Positions 33,429 through 42,080 of a stretch of 64,000 nucleotides of DNA are shown piece after piece. Origin of the DNA: Eubacterium ruminantium (GTDB lineage: Bacteria; Bacillota; Clostridia; Lachnospirales; Lachnospiraceae); NCBI GenBank assembly GCA_900108205.1, contig FNUU01000010.1, positions 1-64,000 of the forward strand. The letters are read 5' to 3'. The position numbers and the translations under genes are program-made. Positions within the stretch are counted from its first letter, which is position 1. Every line of letters starts with the position of its first letter. The notes beneath the pieces are model-generated. The model saw only the letters and a program-made list of their open reading frames with translations. It was not told where the DNA came from and ran no database searches.

Positions 33429-33753
33429 TTCGATTTATAGCGCGCCAGCGTGACTGAGATCGATGACGGTGCATTTTATGTGAGTGATTCAAGAGAACGT
33501 GTGAGTGCGGGTAGACCAATGCTCATGACTATGCAAAACTACGTGTACGCCAAAGATTGACGAAAAAAATTGCGGTGACATGCACAATGTTGTAAAATGA
33601 TTGATAGATATTTATATATGTAAATGTCATATTTTAAATGCAGGAAAAGTGGAAAATAAAAATGCAGGTTTTTCGCTTGTTTCTCCGGCATTTGAACTTC
33701 TGACAGGGATCGGGGATGTTTGGATTTGAGAAAGTAATAAACAGAGGCAGAAA
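33429..33753 (+). promoter_or_regulatory. Intergenic with promoter candidate
   Basis: TTGCGG (33570-33575) and TAAAAT (33593-33598) are 17 bases apart and could drive the gene at 33754 with a leader of about 150 bases. The 140 bases before it hold no supported gene. Confidence 0.45.
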
Positions 33754-34347
33754 ATGAAAAGAATTACAAAAAATATAAAAACCATCTTCATAGTAATAGT
33801 GATCCTCTTTGTGATGCTCTGGAAGGGTTTGGTTAGTATCCTTACAAAAAGATATAATCCGAAAAAACCACCAAAATATCTTATAGAAGCCGGGGCCGAC
33901 AATGGCTTTGTCCCTGTGTTCAGGGCATATTTTGCCATAGAGGGTGATGCTTTTCATGTTATACGGGAGGGGGTATTTTGGAAAAACAAGTGCAATAACG
34001 AGTATAAATACTTTGATCCTTCGTATTACTCTATAAATGTGACTGCTGATAGTGACGATCCTGAGACATGGTCATTTTCACAGAGTTACGATAAAGACGG
34101 ACCTTTTGACAAAAAAGAGATTATTGATCTTTTTAGGAAGATGAAGATAAAGCGTACAAAATATTTCTTTTTGAACATCCGTGAATTTGACGGATACAGG
34201 ATAGTTTATGCCTGCAATACGGATCAGGATGGACATGGAACCGTTCTGGATCAGAAGAGTGCGTTTTATAGAAACGGCAAGGAAGTAGAAATTCCGAAAA
34301 AAACACAATTAACTTCGATTAGAGGTTTTTACAGATTGGAAGAATAA
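33754..34347 (+). CDS. Membrane-anchored protein of unknown function
   Basis: A 197-residue protein with one N-terminal transmembrane helix (IFIVIVILFVMLWKGLVSIL, about residues 11-30) after a basic start, then a soluble mixed alpha/beta domain rich in Tyr, Phe and Asp (YKYFDPSYYSINVTADSDDP, TKYFFLNIREFDGYRI). No motif that I recognise. It is probably anchored in the membrane; side uncertain. A terminator follows at 34371. The ribosome-binding site is weak (AGAGGC). Confidence 0.6.
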   Translation: MKRITKNIKTIFIVIVILFVMLWKGLVSILTKRYNPKKPPKYLIEAGADNGFVPVFRAYFAIEGDAFHVIREGVFWKNKCNNEYKYFDPSYYSINVTADSDDPETWSFSQSYDKDGPFDKKEIIDLFRKMKIKRTKYFFLNIREFDGYRIVYACNTDQDGHGTVLDQKSAFYRNGKEVEIPKKTQLTSIRGFYRLEE

Positions 34348-34370
34348 TCCTGCGGGGCTGGCAGGTTGCT

Positions 34371-34408
34371 ATGCCGAGGGGTTTAAAATGCTCCTTGGCA
34401 TATTTTTA
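34371..34408 (+). terminator. Rho-independent terminator
   Basis: ATGCCGAGG (34371-34379) pairs with CCTTGGCAT (34393-34401), followed by a T-rich run. Confidence 0.8.
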
Positions 34409-34458
34409 TTGAAGGTGTATAATCATGGATTATATGCGGACGATATTATGATAGAAAC

Positions 34459-34482
34459 TGATATCAAAATAAATCGATATCA
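34459..34482. promoter_or_regulatory. Inverted repeat upstream of the cupin gene (possible operator)
   Basis: TGATATC (34459-34465) and GATATCA (34476-34482) are perfect inverted halves with a 10-base gap, 50 bases before the cupin start. Confidence 0.4.
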
Positions 34483-34533
34483 TGAAATAATAATGTGATC
34501 ATAATCATAAATAGCTGCGAAAGGAGAAAAAAG

Positions 34534-34866
34534 ATGCTGATAGATTTTAATTTAATTGATGAAGTAACAGAAACAGGAGTAAGAGGCGGAGAGGGAGACA
34601 TGGTCCTCAGAAAGTCGGGAGACGGACTGGCAAAGATCAATTTCGGACGTCTGAAGCCGGGAGCTTATACCGGTATGCATACGCATGAAACCAACAGCGA
34701 GATAATTTATATCATAAGCGGCGAAGCTGATTTTTTATATGATGACGGTACTGAGAAGGCTGTTGCTGGACAGTGTCATTACTGCCCTAAGGGACATAGC
34801 CATTCCATGAAAAATAACGGAACAGAGGATCTTGTATTTTTTGCTGTTCTGCCTGAACATCCATAA
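34534..34866 (+). CDS. Single-domain cupin protein
   Basis: ATG 34534 with AAGGAG upstream gives 110 residues; an upstream ATT/ATA-rich frame from 34495 has no site. It is a one-domain cupin. Motif 1 is GAYTGMHTHETNSEIIYIISG, read as G-x5-H-x-H-x4-E-x6-G, and motif 2 is GQCHYCPKGHSHSMKNNG with the last metal His. The beta barrel probably binds a divalent metal. Function is unassigned; small cupins of this type occur as sensors, isomerases or storage proteins. Confidence 0.8.
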   Translation: MLIDFNLIDEVTETGVRGGEGDMVLRKSGDGLAKINFGRLKPGAYTGMHTHETNSEIIYIISGEADFLYDDGTEKAVAGQCHYCPKGHSHSMKNNGTEDLVFFAVLPEHP

Positions 34867-34883
34867 TCGAATCGAAATACTAG

Positions 34884-34912
34884 TTGAAAAAGCTATGAAA
34901 ATGAAGTACAAT
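34884..34912 (+). promoter_or_regulatory. Promoter candidate for the sugar-transfer ATP-grasp gene
   Basis: TTGAAA (34884-34889) and TACAAT (34907-34912) are separated by 17 bases. Confidence 0.55.
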
Positions 34913-34977
34913 ATTTGGCGGTAATGCGGCTACAGGTATGGACTTTCAGTATATTTCAGATTATTAGGAGAGAAAAA

Positions 34978-35991
34978 ATGGCGGATAATAAGAACTGGAA
35001 AGAGAATTGGAGCAAACTTGACGGTGTAAAATTCCTTATCAGAGAATCTAAGAAGAGAACAAAGGGACTCGGATGGATCAAAATGAGTTTTGATGCGGTT
35101 AACTGTCTGTTTAAGTACGGAGCAACCTTCCATGATTATATGAATCTCAGATTCTATATTCGTAGTAAAAAGGAAAGAAAAACATTTATCACAACTCAGA
35201 TGGTTAAGGCTGAAAAGAAGACCTGGAGCAAAGAGGCCATTAATCAGGTTGATAATAAGGGACTTTTCAATGAAACCTTCAGAGATATGGTAGGAAGAAA
35301 ATGGGTTGACATGGATACATGTACCGAGGAAGAGTTCATTGAATTCGTTAAGGATAAGAAGACCTTCTTTGTTAAGCCTAAGAGAGAGAGCAGCGGTATC
35401 GGTATTAAGAAGATAACTGTCAGCGAGATTCCTGATCTTAAGGCATATTACGATGAGAATAAAGGAAATGGTGCCCTTGTTGAGGAAACACTTATTTCCT
35501 GCGAAGAAATGATACAGGTAAATCCATACAGTACAAGCTTTGCAAGAATAGTTACTGTATATAATGAGGGCAAGGTTCATATTCTTGCTGCAACATTGAG
35601 ATCCGGTGAGAATAAGCAGGTTGCATTTAATACTGCAAAGGATGACATGTTCTCACAGATCGATATCAAGACCGGTGTATGCTTTACAGATGCCGTAGAT
35701 GAGACAGGAAGAGTATATGAGAAGCACCCTGTTTCAGGAATTACCTTTAAGGGACTTCAGATCCCTAACTGGGAGATCGCTAAGAAGACATGTATCGAGG
35801 CTGCAAAGAGAGTTCCTGAAGTAAGAGTCATCGGATGGGATGTTGCACTTACAAAGGACGGATGCGCATTCTTTGAGGGCAATCCTGGTTCGGGTGTTGC
35901 ATCAATGCAGATCGCAGACGGCATCGGTAAGAAGTATCTCTTCTATAAATACCTCGGAAAGATTCCTAAGAAGAAGACAGAAGAGAAATAA
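34978..35991 (+). CDS. Sugar-transfer associated ATP-grasp protein (copy 1)
   Basis: ATG 34978 with AGGAGAG upstream gives 337 residues. It belongs to the sugar-transfer associated ATP-grasp family. After an alpha-helical N-terminal 110 residues come FFVKPKRESSGIGIKKI (ATP-binding Lys and Gly loop), ALVEETLISCEEM, NPYSTSFARIVTVY, and VIGWDVALTKDGCAFFEGNPGSG with the metal-binding Glu/Asn. These proteins sit in capsule and exopolysaccharide loci but the ligation product is not established. It stands alone here with its own promoter and terminator; a paralogue is encoded on the minus strand at 47061-48068. Confidence 0.82.
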   Translation: MADNKNWKENWSKLDGVKFLIRESKKRTKGLGWIKMSFDAVNCLFKYGATFHDYMNLRFYIRSKKERKTFITTQMVKAEKKTWSKEAINQVDNKGLFNETFRDMVGRKWVDMDTCTEEEFIEFVKDKKTFFVKPKRESSGIGIKKITVSEIPDLKAYYDENKGNGALVEETLISCEEMIQVNPYSTSFARIVTVYNEGKVHILAATLRSGENKQVAFNTAKDDMFSQIDIKTGVCFTDAVDETGRVYEKHPVSGITFKGLQIPNWEIAKKTCIEAAKRVPEVRVIGWDVALTKDGCAFFEGNPGSGVASMQIADGIGKKYLFYKYLGKIPKKKTEEK

Positions 35992-36033
35992 ATACTACAT
36001 AGCAATTGTTGTAAATTAAATTGGTTTATTATG

Positions 36034-36072
36034 TTGGAGATCATATGGTTTAATATGATCTCCAAATTTTAT
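36034..36072 (+). terminator. Terminator of the ATP-grasp gene
   Basis: A perfect 13-bp stem starting TTGGAGATCATAT around GGTTTA, followed by ATTTTATG. Confidence 0.88.
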
Positions 36073-36073
36073 G

Positions 36074-36283
36074 TGTAGATAATGAGCCAAGCGACTGTAA
36101 GTGCAGATTATCCGACACGAATCAACGAAGTTGAATGAGTGTCGGAGAATCTGTACGAAAGCAGGCATTTGGCGAATGTCCATCATCGAGTGACTATGTC
36201 ACGAGATGAGGAGATGACGAAGTCAGCATCTACACAATGGTAGATGTGTAGAAAATGAGCCAAGCAGTTTCTGGCAAATAAAA
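36074..36283. other. Structured non-coding element between converging genes
   Basis: An outer stem TGTAGAT (36074-36080) / ATCTACA (36228-36234) encloses several hairpins. CCGACAC/GTGTCGG (36112-36118/36139-36145) holds TCAAC-GAA-GTTGA inside. CATC-GA-GTGAC-TAT-GTCAC-GA-GATG is nested from about 36184. GA-TGAC-GAA-GTCA follows near 36214. After 36234 a TAGATGTGTAGAAAATGAGCCAAG-type near-copy of the element's start appears. No ORF is supported. It resembles the hairpin cluster at 23807-24051. Confidence 0.6.
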
Positions 36284-36317
36284 AACATCCGTGTGCCTGG
36301 GCTGACACACGGATGTT
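36284..36317 (-). terminator. Terminator of the glucanase gene (bidirectional)
   Basis: AACATCCGTGTG pairs over 12 bp with CACACGGATGTT around a ten-base loop, with A-run on the left and T on the right. Confidence 0.85.
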
Positions 36318-36341
36318 TATAAGAGGGGTATATAAAGGGGG

Positions 36342-37814
36342 TTACTCTTCAATCTTTTCGAGTCTTACATTTTTAATATGAATTGTTGCGGTTGATCCCT
36401 GCTTACCCATGTTAAACTCAACACGGCCGTTATCATCGCTTGCTTCAATCATCTTAAATTCAAACTCGAATTTCTGATACTCTGTAGTAAGATCTACTTT
36501 TCTATCCTTGAAATAACGGATCCAGTCAACATCAGGAGCCGAAATATCAGTGATCATTGTACGAGGTTCTTCAGCATAAGCTTCGAATGAGAATCTGTAC
36601 TTTGCACCCTTTTCCATCGGCATCTGTGGCTGAACAAGCTGTACTGAGTATTCCTCAGTTCCTTCAGCTGTTGATGTAATTACGATCTCGTTATCCTTGA
36701 TCTCTGCAGAACCATCGCCTTCAGATAAGAGAAGGAATTTCCAGTTTTCATCGTCTGTAAGGTCTTCAGCTTCAGAGAAGTCAGAGTTATATACGAAGTT
36801 TCCTGTTTCATCAGCTTCTCTCATGATCAGCTCATCTACAGGTCTTTCAACATTTTCATCATAGCTTTCCTTCTGATAAAATCTTACATAATCAACCCTC
36901 ATGGCTGCGCTTTCATCAAAAGGTGTTGTATCATCAGGATTTCCCGGCCAGTCACCACCGACTGCCACGTTAAGTATTACATGGAATGGCTGGTTAAATG
37001 GTGCAGGATAAGGCTTGCCTTCAACCTGACCAAGAGCTCTTGTGAACCAGTCACTGGTTGCAAAATACTGCTCACCATCAACGTACCAGCGAATCTCGCC
37101 CGGCTCCCATTCTATAGCAAATACATGATATTCATCTGCAAAATTACCATTTGTAAGAGTGTATGTACCCTGTCTCTGCTTGTGAGGCTCTCCAAAATGA
37201 AGTGTTCCGTAAAGTACATCTGTCTGGTTACCAAGAACCTCCATGATATCGATTTCACCACATCTTGGCCACTGACCGTAGAACTGTTCGTCCTGAGGCA
37301 TCATCCAAAATGCCGGAAGGAAACCTCGTCCGGTAGGAACCTTGAGTCTCGCTTCAATCTTTCCGTATTTGTAATCATGCTTGTTCTGTGTATTAACACG
37401 TCCTGAGTAGTAGTAAGGTGTTCCGTCTTCCTGAATAACCTTTACAGGCTGGATAACAAGTTCACCATCTTTTACATACGCATAATCTGTGCTAGGTACA
37501 TATTCCTGAAGTTCATGGTTTACCCAGCCAACTTCATGGGTTTCATAATTCCAGTCATCAGGATTAAGCTCTGTTCCGTTGAATTCATCATGCCATACAA
37601 GGTGAAAGCCTTCTGGAACAGGTACATCAGCTTCATCAACATCTGTCGGAAGAGCTGTCGGAGCAGGAGCTTCGGTAGTTACAGCTTCTGTTTTTGCAGC
37701 AGTTGATGCAGCAGTTGTTTCGTCATCTTTCTTGTCGCCGCATCCGGTAATGCATGTTCCGGTAAGAAGAGCAGCAGTCATAAATGCAGCAAATCTTTTG
37801 CTTTTTAATCTCAT
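36342..37814 (-). CDS. GH16 endo-beta-glucanase lipoprotein with C-terminal CBM-like domain
   Basis: Starting at the ATG ending at 37814 (AGGAGG upstream) the protein has 490 residues. A lipoprotein signal ends in the lipobox CITGC, followed by an Asp/Thr/Ala linker. The GH16 domain (about residues 60-320) shows LVWHDEFNG, RGFLPAFWMMP, the catalytic GEIDIMEVLG (nucleophile and acid/base Glu around Asp), YHVFAIEWEPGEIRWYVDG and LNVAVGGDWPG. This is the laminarinase-type (1,3- or 1,3-1,4-beta-glucan) subfamily. Residues 335-490 form a carbohydrate-binding-like beta sandwich. It acts at the cell surface. Its promoter region has a small palindrome. Confidence 0.9.
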   Translation of the reverse strand: MRLKSKRFAAFMTAALLTGTCITGCGDKKDDETTAASTAAKTEAVTTEAPAPTALPTDVDEADVPVPEGFHLVWHDEFNGTELNPDDWNYETHEVGWVNHELQEYVPSTDYAYVKDGELVIQPVKVIQEDGTPYYYSGRVNTQNKHDYKYGKIEARLKVPTGRGFLPAFWMMPQDEQFYGQWPRCGEIDIMEVLGNQTDVLYGTLHFGEPHKQRQGTYTLTNGNFADEYHVFAIEWEPGEIRWYVDGEQYFATSDWFTRALGQVEGKPYPAPFNQPFHVILNVAVGGDWPGNPDDTTPFDESAAMRVDYVRFYQKESYDENVERPVDELIMREADETGNFVYNSDFSEAEDLTDDENWKFLLLSEGDGSAEIKDNEIVITSTAEGTEEYSVQLVQPQMPMEKGAKYRFSFEAYAEEPRTMITDISAPDVDWIRYFKDRKVDLTTEYQKFEFEFKMIEASDDNGRVEFNMGKQGSTATIHIKNVRLEKIEE

Positions 37815-38067
37815 TTTGTCCTCCTTTTTTGATTCCAAACTTCCCAATATTACCCTTAAAATAATTCGTTTCCACTAATTCCATAATATATTCAGTTTAA
37901 CTGTCATTATATCATTTTAATGATAAAACTGTCTTTTTAATGACATTAAGATTGCGCTTTTTCTACTATTCCGAGGCTTTTGGTGCTGTGCTATTCGGGA
38001 AAACAGGCACGTTATTTGGTGTAGTTATTTAGAAATCGATATACTAGTATGCAGATGGCATAAAAAA
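37815..38067. promoter_or_regulatory. Divergent intergenic region with palindrome and dispersed element
   Basis: On the minus strand a -10-like TATAAT (complement of 37906-37911) precedes the glucanase. ATCATTTTAATGAT at 37911-37924 is a perfect inverted repeat next to it and could be an operator. The dispersed 67-bp element occupies 37969-38035. Confidence 0.45.
37969..38035 (+). repeat. Dispersed 67-bp element, copy 1
   Basis: This block is about 85% identical (ten differences, one of them an indel) to 45569-45634, which lies between the histidine kinase and its regulator. The shared core is TTTTGGTGCTGTGCT, then TTCGG, AAAACAG and GTAGTTAT. Flanks do not match. The same reading frame is open in both, giving FGAVLFGKT. 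Confidence 0.8.
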
Positions 38068-38076
38068 TGCTATAAT
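38068..38076 (+). promoter_or_regulatory. Extended -10 promoter for the first ABC exporter
   Basis: TGCTATAAT at 38068-38076 is a full extended -10; no good -35 is present. A long hairpin (TTCCGGGCAT / ATGCCGGGAA, one mismatch) lies in the leader near 38112-38148. Confidence 0.55.
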
Positions 38077-38233
38077 ATTCTTTAAGTTATTTCTATGAAA
38101 AATATCGATATTCCGGGCATAGAGAAACCTGTTTTTATGCCGGGAATCAGGATAGATACACTAATATTTAATGGATTGTGAGGAGCATTATTGCTGCATC
38201 GAAAGAACCGGAAAGAAGAGGAATCAGAGATAA

Positions 38234-38953
38234 ATGATAAAAGCAGAAAATCTTTCAATGATATATGGCAAAGATTTTAAGGCTGTAGACGGCCTGTCAT
38301 TTGATATTAAGCCCGGAGAGATAGTGGGTTTTGCAGGACCGAACGGAGCAGGTAAGACTACGGCCATTAAGATGCTTACAGGCATTCTTAAGCCTGCGGA
38401 AGGCAGAGCAATGGTAAATGGATTTGATGTTGTGAAGGATCCTATAAAAGCTAAGGAAAACTTTGCCTACGTTGCCGATAACCCTGATATGCTGCTCCAG
38501 CTGAGCGGTATAGAATATATAAATTTTATAGCTAATCTGTATAAGGTACCTATGGAAAAAAGAGAAGCAAGGATAAATGAAATGGCTGATCGCTTCAGTA
38601 TCAGAGATTCTCTGGGAAGGCCCATGAGGGAGTATTCCCACGGTATGAGACAGAAAACTATGGTTATAGCAGCGCTTATACATGAGCCGCCTGCATGGAT
38701 ACTGGACGAACCGATGACCGGACTTGATCCTACAGCTGCATTTGTACTCAAACAGATGATGAAGGAGCATGCAGCGAAGAATAATGCAGTGCTTTTTTCT
38801 ACTCATGTTCTTGAAGTTGCCGAGAAGCTCTGTGACAGGATCATTATAATCAATCACGGCAAATCTCTGTATCAGGGAACGGTTGAAGAACTTGAGAAGG
38901 AACATCCGGGTAAGGATCTTGAAGCTATATTTATGGAGATGGTAAGCTCCTGA
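38234..38953 (+). CDS. ABC transporter ATP-binding protein
   Basis: A 239-residue ABC-2 type exporter ATPase. Walker A is GPNGAGKTT (about residues 36-44), the signature is YSHGMRQK instead of LSGGQ, Walker B is AWILDEPMTGLDP and the switch His is in FSTHVLE. It pairs with the membrane protein 183 bases downstream. The degenerate signature (SHGM) is common in ABC-2 exporters of Firmicutes. The start is ATG 38234 with a weak AGAGG site. Substrate unknown. Confidence 0.87.
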   Translation: MIKAENLSMIYGKDFKAVDGLSFDIKPGEIVGFAGPNGAGKTTAIKMLTGILKPAEGRAMVNGFDVVKDPIKAKENFAYVADNPDMLLQLSGIEYINFIANLYKVPMEKREARINEMADRFSIRDSLGRPMREYSHGMRQKTMVIAALIHEPPAWILDEPMTGLDPTAAFVLKQMMKEHAAKNNAVLFSTHVLEVAEKLCDRIIIINHGKSLYQGTVEELEKEHPGKDLEAIFMEMVSS

Positions 38954-39136
38954 AGGAGGCTGGCGTATCCGACAGAAAAATGCCGACAGTAATCCACTGT
39001 GAGCGATATAGTGTTTTTAGTGATTCGACTGAAAGCCAACCTGCTTAAGTAAGAACGTGTATAAAATATTCGATGCAGCCGGTGTGCTGTCACAAATAGA
39101 TATGAGAAACGGTTATTTTTGCTATAGGGAGGTTCC

Positions 39137-40807
39137 ATGGACGGTAGAGGAACTGGTGCTTTAATAAAGATATTTCAAAAGAATAGTGAAATGCGTATGC
39201 CGGAAAGGACGCTGTACAAGGTGCTGGCCACTATTGCGATATTGGGCATAATGATTCCATGCGCGGTAGTTGTCGGCTTTATCAGCTATGCCATGACCGG
39301 AGCTCTGATCGAGGCGGGCAGTCCGGGAGAGGGAATACTCTTTGAAATGCAGATGCTTTCTGCATTTTCCATGATATTCGGACTTCTGATAATCTTCAGT
39401 GTACTTTTCTTTTCCTCCGACAGGGAACATTTTGTAACACTTCCGATTCCGGCACATCATCTTATGATGAGTAAATTCATTTATGCATATATTGCTGAAA
39501 GCATCATGGAATTTATGATCCTTATAGCAGTTTTCGGCGGATATTATATATCTGTATTTAAGGAGAAGGGAATCGCTGCGGCGCTGAATCCGGTATCGAT
39601 CATTTCAGCTGTGCTGGGAGTTGTGCTGATACCGCTTATCCCTATGATCTACTGTGCAATCCTCAGCCTTATTCTGATGTCGGGACTGAGCGGTATTAAG
39701 ACGACAAAGCTTTTTTATCATATTTCCACCGTGTTTCTCCTGATATTTGCAGCTATTTTCGTGTATTCCCTGAAGGGAATCGGCGATATTAATATGGAGA
39801 ATTATGTGGAGTCGCTGGGAAGCGGGGATAATTCTTTCCTGAAGACCTTAAATGTGATCTTTTTCCCGGTTCCATGGCTGTCAAAGGCGGTAAGTGAAGG
39901 AAATATACTGTTTCTTCTTCTGTATATAATTGGTAATGCCGCGCTGCTTCTCCTGCTTTATTATCTCGGAAAGCTTTTATATCAAAAGGGCTTATATACT
40001 GCAGCTTCACTTGGTTCTGCCAGAAGAAAGGCCTTCAGAAAGTCTGATATTAAAATGGAATCACATTTTAAGGCGTGCCTCAGGAAGGAAATGTCTGTGA
40101 TCCTCAGGACTAAAGCTTTTTCCGGAAACTGTGCATTTATAAATGTTTTGTGGCCGGTGGGTGCGTGGATGCTCTTTCATTTTGCAGGTAATAAGGGTGG
40201 ATTGAAAAGCTTTATAGATATGTTCCGGATGGGCAAGGACAGGGCGGAAATGATAATGATCATGATCGTGATCGGAATCGGAGTGATCGCCACAGCTCTT
40301 AATTCGCTTGCGTCGACGGCTTTTACCAGAGAAGGACAGCATTTGGAGCTTATCAAATTTATACCGGTAAGCTTCAGAACGCAAATGAAGGCAAAGGCAG
40401 TGGTAAGCTTCATATTTACGTATCCGATGCTTCTGATCACGGATATCATAATCTGCTGCTATATGAAGACAGGTATCATTATATGTATATATTATGCGCT
40501 TCTCCTGCTTTTTGCGCATGTTATTTCAATATTTGTGGGTATGTCACTGGACAGTGCGGCACCTTACAGGGACTGGAGCGATGAATACAGTGCCCTGAGA
40601 GGAAATCTTAATGTGTTCTTCAATATGGCTATAATGATAGTAATAGCCGTAGCGGCTGCTCTTATTGGGCTTTTAATGTATGAAGTACTGATGCTGCCAA
40701 TAAGTGCATATTATATCGCGGCTTTCGTAATACTTTTTGGTGCGGCACTTCGGGCACTTTACATCGGTCCGACAGCTGTAGTCGAAAATATGAAAAAACT
40801 TTTTTAG
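39137..40807 (+). CDS. ABC-2 type transporter permease
   Basis: The 556-residue membrane protein has about 12 hydrophobic segments, likely the permease partner of the ATPase before it. The opening cytoplasmic stretch (ALIKIFQKNSEMRMPERTLY) precedes the first helix, and a long cytoplasmic loop lies near residues 290-330 (ARRKAFRKSDIKMESHFKAC). GGGAGGT precedes ATG 39137. The protein looks like the putative ABC exporter transmembrane subunits of Clostridia. What it exports is unknown. A terminator follows at 40877. Confidence 0.75.
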   Translation: MDGRGTGALIKIFQKNSEMRMPERTLYKVLATIAILGIMIPCAVVVGFISYAMTGALIEAGSPGEGILFEMQMLSAFSMIFGLLIIFSVLFFSSDREHFVTLPIPAHHLMMSKFIYAYIAESIMEFMILIAVFGGYYISVFKEKGIAAALNPVSIISAVLGVVLIPLIPMIYCAILSLILMSGLSGIKTTKLFYHISTVFLLIFAAIFVYSLKGIGDINMENYVESLGSGDNSFLKTLNVIFFPVPWLSKAVSEGNILFLLLYIIGNAALLLLLYYLGKLLYQKGLYTAASLGSARRKAFRKSDIKMESHFKACLRKEMSVILRTKAFSGNCAFINVLWPVGAWMLFHFAGNKGGLKSFIDMFRMGKDRAEMIMIMIVIGIGVIATALNSLASTAFTREGQHLELIKFIPVSFRTQMKAKAVVSFIFTYPMLLITDIIICCYMKTGIIICIYYALLLLFAHVISIFVGMSLDSAAPYRDWSDEYSALRGNLNVFFNMAIMIVIAVAAALIGLLMYEVLMLPISAYYIAAFVILFGAALRALYIGPTAVVENMKKLF

Positions 40808-40876
40808 AAAATATGACTAAAGTCATATTCAGGTTATGGCTTTTTTCACTACAAAACAAAATACACTGTATATATA

Positions 40877-40926
40877 ATGAGTCATGTAAGGAAGAGATAT
40901 AAACTTTCGGGCATGACTCATTTTTA
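40877..40926 (+). terminator. Terminator after the first ABC exporter
   Basis: ATGAGTCATG (40877-40886) and CATGACTCAT (40912-40921) form a perfect 10-bp stem followed by TTTT. Confidence 0.8.
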
Positions 40927-41240
40927 CTGAATCAATGTGTTGAATCGTTGCAGCATACAGAGGTACTGAATCAATGTGTTGAATCGATGTAGCAGACAGA
41001 GGTACTGAATCAATGTGTTGAATCGGTGCAGCATACAGAGGTGTTAAATCAATGTGTTGAATCGATGCAGCAGACAGAGGTGCTGAATCAATGTGTTGAA
41101 TCGATGCGGCAGACAGAGGTGCTGAACTGAAATCAGGAAGCAGTATGCTGAATGAATGAGTCGAACAGATGCGGTGAATTGATGTCCTGAATTGATATAA
41201 CGAGCAGATAATCTGATATGATGTTTTGAATCGATATGTC
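40926..41240 (+). repeat. 39-bp minisatellite, five copies plus degenerate tail
   Basis: Five contiguous 39-base units (40926-41120) begin ACTGAATCAATGTGTTGAAT and end CAGAGGT. They differ at a few fixed positions (CATACAG versus CAGACAG). Degenerate GAATCGAT/GAATTGAT-type remnants continue to about 41240. The unit is a multiple of three, so long frames cross it on the minus strand, but none has a start context or a family. It separates two ABC operons. Confidence 0.9.
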
Positions 41241-41292
41241 GAACAGATAAAAAGAAGATATGAACGAGGAAACAATATAAAGGAGATAATAA

Positions 41293-42045
41293 ATGGCAGT
41301 ATTACTTAAAACAAATGATCTTACAAAAAAATATGGTAAGAAGATGGTTGTGGATAATCTTAATATTGAGATAGAGGAAGGTGAAGTATTCGGACTTCTG
41401 GGACCGAATGGTGCAGGTAAAAGTACTACCATGAACATGATCTGCGGCATAGTTAAGCCTACGCTCGGAAATGTCGAGTTCATGGGAAAGGATTTCCAGA
41501 AAAATCGTAAGGAACTGATCGACAAGCTGGGATTTATCCCTCAGGAGCTCGCTATTCATGGTAATCTTAAGGCCTGGGAAAATGTAGAACTTTTTACTTC
41601 TCTTTACGGTATCAAAGGTGCAGAGCTTAAGGAAAGAATCGATGAATCACTTGAATACGTCGGACTGATCGAGAAGAGAAATGATTATGCGAAGACATTC
41701 TCGGGCGGTATGAAGCGAAGACTGAATATAGCCTGCGCCATAGGACATCATCCAAAGCTCATGATATTCGATGAGCCGACAGTAGGTATCGATCCTCAGT
41801 CAAGGAATTTCATTCTGGACAAGATAAAGGACTCAAACAAAAAGGGTGCAACGATAATATATACAAGTCATTATATGGAAGAGGTTGAGGCAATATGCAC
41901 AAGGATAGCCATTATGGATAACGGCAAGATCATTGCAACCGGAACCAGTGATGAGCTTAAGAAGATGGTTAAGGATGATATCTCATCGATAACACTTGAG
42001 GAAGTATTCCTCACCATGACAGGCAAGAAACTGAGGGATTATTAA
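41293..42045 (+). CDS. ABC transporter ATP-binding protein (two-component-linked exporter)
   Basis: A 250-residue ATPase with Walker A GPNGAGKST, signature FSGGMKRRLNIA, Walker B LMIFDEPTVGIDP and switch His in YTSHYMEE. It is the first gene of a five-gene operon (ATPase, two permeases, histidine kinase, response regulator). AAGGAG precedes ATG 41293. ABC-2 exporters with a sensor pair of this kind usually export or resist antibiotics, peptides or sodium; here the substrate is not known. Confidence 0.88.
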   Translation: MAVLLKTNDLTKKYGKKMVVDNLNIEIEEGEVFGLLGPNGAGKSTTMNMICGIVKPTLGNVEFMGKDFQKNRKELIDKLGFIPQELAIHGNLKAWENVELFTSLYGIKGAELKERIDESLEYVGLIEKRNDYAKTFSGGMKRRLNIACAIGHHPKLMIFDEPTVGIDPQSRNFILDKIKDSNKKGATIIYTSHYMEEVEAICTRIAIMDNGKIIATGTSDELKKMVKDDISSITLEEVFLTMTGKKLRDY

Positions 42046-42080
42046 AAAGATAATACGTTAAACTGATTAGGGAGAAAGAA

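Noticed and set aside
40829..41275. 148-codon minus-strand frame with a 13-residue repeat
   Set aside because: The 39-bp minisatellite is a multiple of three and keeps a frame open by chance; there is no ribosome-binding site, signal or domain.
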